Origin: an uncultured Helicobacteraceae bacterium
Lineage (GTDB): Bacteria; Campylobacterota; Campylobacteria; Campylobacterales; Helicobacteraceae
Assembly (NCBI GenBank): GCA_934668765.1
Contig: CAKUOH010000013.1
Span: 1 to 62,433, forward strand
Length of the DNA stretch: 62,433 bases
Direction: 5' to 3'
The notes beneath the pieces were generated by a model. The model was not told where the DNA came from, ran no database searches, and saw nothing but the letters and a program-made list of their open reading frames with translations. The position numbers and the translations under genes are program-made. Shown here piece by piece: positions 58,945 through 62,433 of the stretch. Every line of letters begins with the position of its first letter. Positions within the stretch are counted from its first letter, which is position 1.

Positions 58945-60975
58945 TTAAAAGCCTGAACCATCAGAGTCCCCGCCACCGTCAAGGCAGTCTGTGTAGCTTG
59001 TCGGCAAACTTTGTGTAAATGGTGTATTTTTATTTTGACATATATTTTTTCCTTGTGTGGTTTGTGGATACCATTCTATATTATAATTTGCATTCTCCCA
59101 AAACAATCCACTATCATTTGGTCTAATTGAGCTATAACCATCATATAATTTTATGTTTTGCCACACCCATCCTATTGTAATGCTTTCAGGCAAATTATCT
59201 ACACCTTTCATTTTTAATTTATTGGGATAATAATTCCAATCATCAGGGTAAGTCCATTTTCCTTGCCAACATAATCTTTCCTTGTTTTGTTTATGCTCTT
59301 TGCTTAACACATAATTAGTCGCTTTAAAATTACTATCCCATATAGGTTTTTGCCCATCTTCCAACATAGGTTCATAAGTTCTGCCACTTGAATCCTTTGT
59401 TTTAATCATTGGCAGACTCCATTTTTTAGCTTGTGGGTCTAGGTTTTCAGGCACTAGCACTTGCCTTGTATGTTCTGCTGTTTTCTTACCTTTGACTAAA
59501 TCTAATTGCATTTGCCAATATAGCACACTTTGCACGACAGCTTGACAATCTTTGATTTCATATTCATCGCCTTGAATCTTTGGATTGGAAGCTAAAATAT
59601 CTGCACTCAAAGTTAGCAATTCAGGGTCTTTAATAACAAATTTAGTTTTGTGATAAGACATTTTTTTATCGTTGATATGCTCCCATCCACAGCTTAACTC
59701 TTTGTAAGGATAACTTTTGTTTGTCTCTCTATCTTTGGTTACATAGATTTTTTCATCGCCTACACCTAAAAAGTATTGATTGATTTTCTTAACCGCTTGT
59801 CGCGAATCATCTTTGAATGAGTAGTTGCCTACAAACTCATCTTTTAAGCCCACGCCCTCTGCATCAATATAGCGACATTCGGTAGCATCGATTTTGGTGT
59901 TTGCCATACCATTGAATGATAGTTTTGTTTGGCAGAGTTTTGCGCCATCTACTTCATTACAATCGCAACCTTGCGCTGTTTCATACATTGGATAAGTCAT
60001 TTTAGCTAATTTTTCTTCACTGACATCCACGCATTCGCCTATGGTTTTCTTTTCGTTTTCATATATATAATACCATTGCGTTTGTTTGATAGCTTTGCCA
60101 TTTTCAAAATCATAGCGATATTGACAAGAATTATAGTCATCGTCATATAGCGCAATTACTTCTTTTGTAGGCACACAAGAGCCTACATTTACGCGTTCAT
60201 TGTTTAGGATATACCAATATTGCTTTTGGACGAATCCTTGCTTGTTTGGATAATCGGGGATTACATTACAAGATTCAGTAGTCGCTTGTAGCGCAATCGC
60301 ATCGCTATAATAGCAAGATTTTACACGATATTCGGTATCATCAATGATTGCATATTGTTCCTCGCCTATGCTTACTGCCATATTGTCATAGTCAGTTTTA
60401 TTGGGGCAAGTAGAAGTATTTTGTTTTTTATAAACATTGGAAGCATCTATTGCCTTTTGGGTGCAAACGCCGTTAATCAAAGGATAGACATAAGCCATAC
60501 CATCTTTAATTTCGGGGCTTTTGCAATTACCATTGGAATCGGTTGTAGGACTTGATTTATCGCTAGAGCTTCCGCTACTGCTAGAGCCACCACCATAAAG
60601 ATATGGATATTGTGATGAGCCACTGCTAGAGCCATATCTACTACTACCATAATAAGAGCCACTAGAGCCTGAATCACTAGATTTGGTATTACTTGTGGTC
60701 GCGCTAGAGTTGCTACTACCTTTGCCGTTATTATCGGCTTTTTTACCATTAGCATTTTCGCCATTGAGAATCATTAATAATTCAGGGTGTGAGCCACCGC
60801 TTAATTTGATTTTAGCTTTATTTTTCAGCACTGCCGTTTTTACATTTTTTAATCTGCGCTTTGTAGAAAAACTCTCACTTAAATCGTAGATTTTTCCACC
60901 ATATAGCACTTTGTCGATTTTCATAACGACATTGCCACTTTTTTCATCGACATTGTATTCCCCGCGCTTTGTCAA
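58945..60975 (-). CDS. large cysteine-rich transfer-region protein, 5' end cut by the CRISPR array
   Basis: 676 codons open. The apparent TTG start at 60975 overlaps the first base of the terminal CRISPR repeat, has no ribosome-binding site and no signal peptide follows. The gene therefore seems truncated at its 5' end. Contents: a short beta segment (1-70), a Ser/Gly/Tyr low-complexity linker (about 83-145), then a 500-residue region with about 20 Cys and repeated YWYILNNERVNVGSC-like units (also QWYYIYENEKKTIGEC). These repeated units suggest tandem disulfide-bonded domains. Function unknown. Confidence 0.6.
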   Translation of the reverse strand: MTKRGEYNVDEKSGNVVMKIDKVLYGGKIYDLSESFSTKRRLKNVKTAVLKNKAKIKLSGGSHPELLMILNGENANGKKADNNGKGSSNSSATTSNTKSSDSGSSGSYYGSSRYGSSSGSSQYPYLYGGGSSSSGSSSDKSSPTTDSNGNCKSPEIKDGMAYVYPLINGVCTQKAIDASNVYKKQNTSTCPNKTDYDNMAVSIGEEQYAIIDDTEYRVKSCYYSDAIALQATTESCNVIPDYPNKQGFVQKQYWYILNNERVNVGSCVPTKEVIALYDDDYNSCQYRYDFENGKAIKQTQWYYIYENEKKTIGECVDVSEEKLAKMTYPMYETAQGCDCNEVDGAKLCQTKLSFNGMANTKIDATECRYIDAEGVGLKDEFVGNYSFKDDSRQAVKKINQYFLGVGDEKIYVTKDRETNKSYPYKELSCGWEHINDKKMSYHKTKFVIKDPELLTLSADILASNPKIQGDEYEIKDCQAVVQSVLYWQMQLDLVKGKKTAEHTRQVLVPENLDPQAKKWSLPMIKTKDSSGRTYEPMLEDGQKPIWDSNFKATNYVLSKEHKQNKERLCWQGKWTYPDDWNYYPNKLKMKGVDNLPESITIGWVWQNIKLYDGYSSIRPNDSGLFWENANYNIEWYPQTTQGKNICQNKNTPFTQSLPTSYTDCLDGGGDSDGSGF

Positions 60976-62433
60976 TTTTAGTCCCTTGTTAAATTTCTTT
61001 ATGGTATAATCAAAGAGCTGGATTACTCACGCTGATGTCCGTTTTAGTCCCTTGTTAAATTTCTTTATGGTATAATGTTGAGGTGTCAAGTCCGCCTTGA
61101 TAACTGGTTTTAGTCCCTTGTTAAATTTCTTTATGGTATAATATATATTCCGGGCGTTGAATTCTAGAGTCTGTTTTAGTCCCTTGTTAAATTTCTTTAT
61201 GGTATAATGCTTTACTTACAGTTGATTCTTTTTATGGAGTTTTAGTCCCTTGTTAAATTTCTTTATGGTATAATAAAATTAACTATTGGAAAGATTATCA
61301 TTGGGTTTTAGTCCCTTGTTAAATTTCTTTATGGTATAATTCATCCAAGCCATAGATTATAGCGTGATAGGTTTTAGTCCATTGTTAAATTTCTTTATGG
61401 TATAATTCTTCTAAAAGTTCATTCATACCGCGTTCTGTTTTAGTCCATTGTTAAATTTCTTTATGGTATAATTCTCTTTGGTGGTGGAAATACTTTTAAC
61501 CTGTTTTAGTCCATTGTTAAATTTCTTTATGGTATAATCTTGTTTCGTTTTGTTTGATAGTTACCTCAGTTTTAGTCCATTGTTAAATTTCTTTATGGTA
61601 TAATTTTAGCTCCTTATTTTCTTTAAAAAATTTAGTTTTAGTCCATTGTTAAATTTCTTTATGGTATAATGAACACTTACTTGTGAACCACGTTGGGTGA
61701 GTTTTAGTCCATTGTTAAATTTCTTTATGGTATAATCCGTTAGCAGAATTAAGTTGAAAGTTAGTCGTTTTAGTCCATTGTTAAATTTCTTTATGGTATA
61801 ATTGAAACCAGAGGGAATCGCAGAAGTGGTATGTTTTAGTCCATTGTTAAATTTCTTTATGGTATAATTTTCAACGCCTTGCGTGTAAATTCCGTTCGGT
61901 TTTAGTCCATTGTTAAATTTCTTTATGGTATAATAATGGCAAACAAGGCTCATCCTATGGAATGGTTTTAGTCCCTTGTTAAATTTCTTTATGGTATAAT
62001 CCGATGGCAAAGGCGTTCTTTATGGTGTGTGTTTTAGTCCCTTGTTAAATTTCTTTATGGTATAATAGAAAAAAATGCGAAAAAGAAAATAAAATGGTTT
62101 TAGTCCCTTGTTAAATTTCTTTATGGTATAATTAAAGTGAAGCACCCCCACTTAAAAGAAGTGTTTTAGTCCCTTGTTAAATTTCTTTATGGTATAATAC
62201 CAATGCTTCCGCCCTTTTACGCTCCCAGTTTTAGTCCCTTGTTAAATTTCTTTATGGTATAATTTATCTTTATGTGAAACAAGCGCGGGACAAGTTTTAG
62301 TCCCTTGTTAAATTTCTTTATGGTATAATCCAAAGTCCCTATTTTACCCACTGCATCCAGTTTTAGTCCCTTGTTAAATTTCTTTATGGTATAATTTATC
62401 TTTATGTGAAACAAGCGCGGGACAAGTTTTAGT
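60975..62433 (+). CRISPR. type II-C CRISPR array, 22 full repeats and the start of a 23rd, continues beyond window
   Basis: 36-base repeats start GTTTTAGTCC and end TTTATGGTATAAT, with 30-base spacers (one of 29, at 62199). The repeat is nearly the C. jejuni type II-C repeat. Repeats 1-6 and 16-22 read TCCCTTG; repeats 7-15 read TCCATTG. Repeat 1 has A instead of G at its first base. The spacer after repeat 20 (62264-62293) is identical to the one after repeat 22 (62396-62425). Each repeat ends in an extended -10 (TGGTATAAT). This fits the known type II-C habit of making each crRNA from a promoter inside the repeat. cas9 and tracrRNA are not in the window. Confidence 0.97.

Noticed and set aside
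61606..62414. Open frames through the CRISPR repeats encoding YTIKKFNKGLK units
   Set aside because: They are translations of the 36-base repeat read across spacers; the period and spacing are those of a CRISPR array.
61011..62425. Self-targeting spacers against this window
   Set aside because: No spacer matched other parts of the window by eye; a proper search against the whole genome and phages is needed to settle it.
60975..62433. tracrRNA or cas genes inside the window
   Set aside because: No anti-repeat sequence or Cas9/Cas1/Cas2 motif was found; they would lie beyond 62433.

Overview
The window is AT-rich DNA that I read as a non-pylori Helicobacter or a close campylobacterotal relative. 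The grounds are the cbpA-hspR-rarA gene order, the ccoNOQP cluster followed by a FixH-like gene, a GSI glutamine synthetase with Phe at the usual adenylylation Tyr, homopolymer-G phase-variable genes, a CtkA/HipA-like kinase, and a type II-C CRISPR repeat very like that of Campylobacter jejuni. This assignment is inference from gene content; no marker gene such as 16S rRNA is present.

Positions 1 to about 30.3 kb are chromosomal backbone. In order: a phase-variable WYL regulator, ruvB, a tautomerase, a nonsense-interrupted esterase, glnA, a small lipoprotein/membrane operon, the rarA-hspR-cbpA heat-shock operon, an unknown gene, tpiA-fabI-acidic protein-aguB-MATE, a phase-variable FkbM methyltransferase, comEA, a degenerate TrpC-like gene with a TPR gene, the cbb3 oxidase operon, a lipoprotein, a LEA14-like lipoprotein-panB-tilS operon, gdhA, and an SMR transporter with a truncated partner. 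Gene gaps carry copies of a dispersed palindromic repeat (CATTGCGAG ... GAAGCAATC). The words GAATC/GATTC are strikingly common here.

From about 30.3 to 43 kb the sequence is a decayed accessory region: AT-rich repeats, broken integrase copies, an AAA-ATPase fragment, an HNH protein, a monomeric isocitrate dehydrogenase cut off after about 117 residues, a HipA/CtkA-like kinase, and a cluster of toxin-antitoxin or abortive-infection modules (MazEF, HigBA-like, AbiE) mixed with remnants.

From about 43 to 61 kb lies part of a conjugative or type IV secretion region, nearly all on the minus strand. It has TrbJ-like, cysteine-rich secreted, polyvalent-type and VapD genes, and an 803-residue DotA/TraY-like membrane protein. 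The most remarkable feature follows that protein. Two extra copies of its C-terminal end alternate with three paralogous polytopic membrane proteins, and a fourth, broken copy lies at 41.6 kb. The layout resembles the orphan-module arrays of polymorphic toxins. I propose it is an entry-exclusion specificity cassette array. A 92-base identical tract shared by two otherwise diverged C-terminal copies suggests gene conversion.

The window ends in a CRISPR array (22 full repeats and the start of a 23rd) that begins exactly where the 5' end of a T4SS-region gene should be. No cas gene, tRNA or rRNA was found inside the window.
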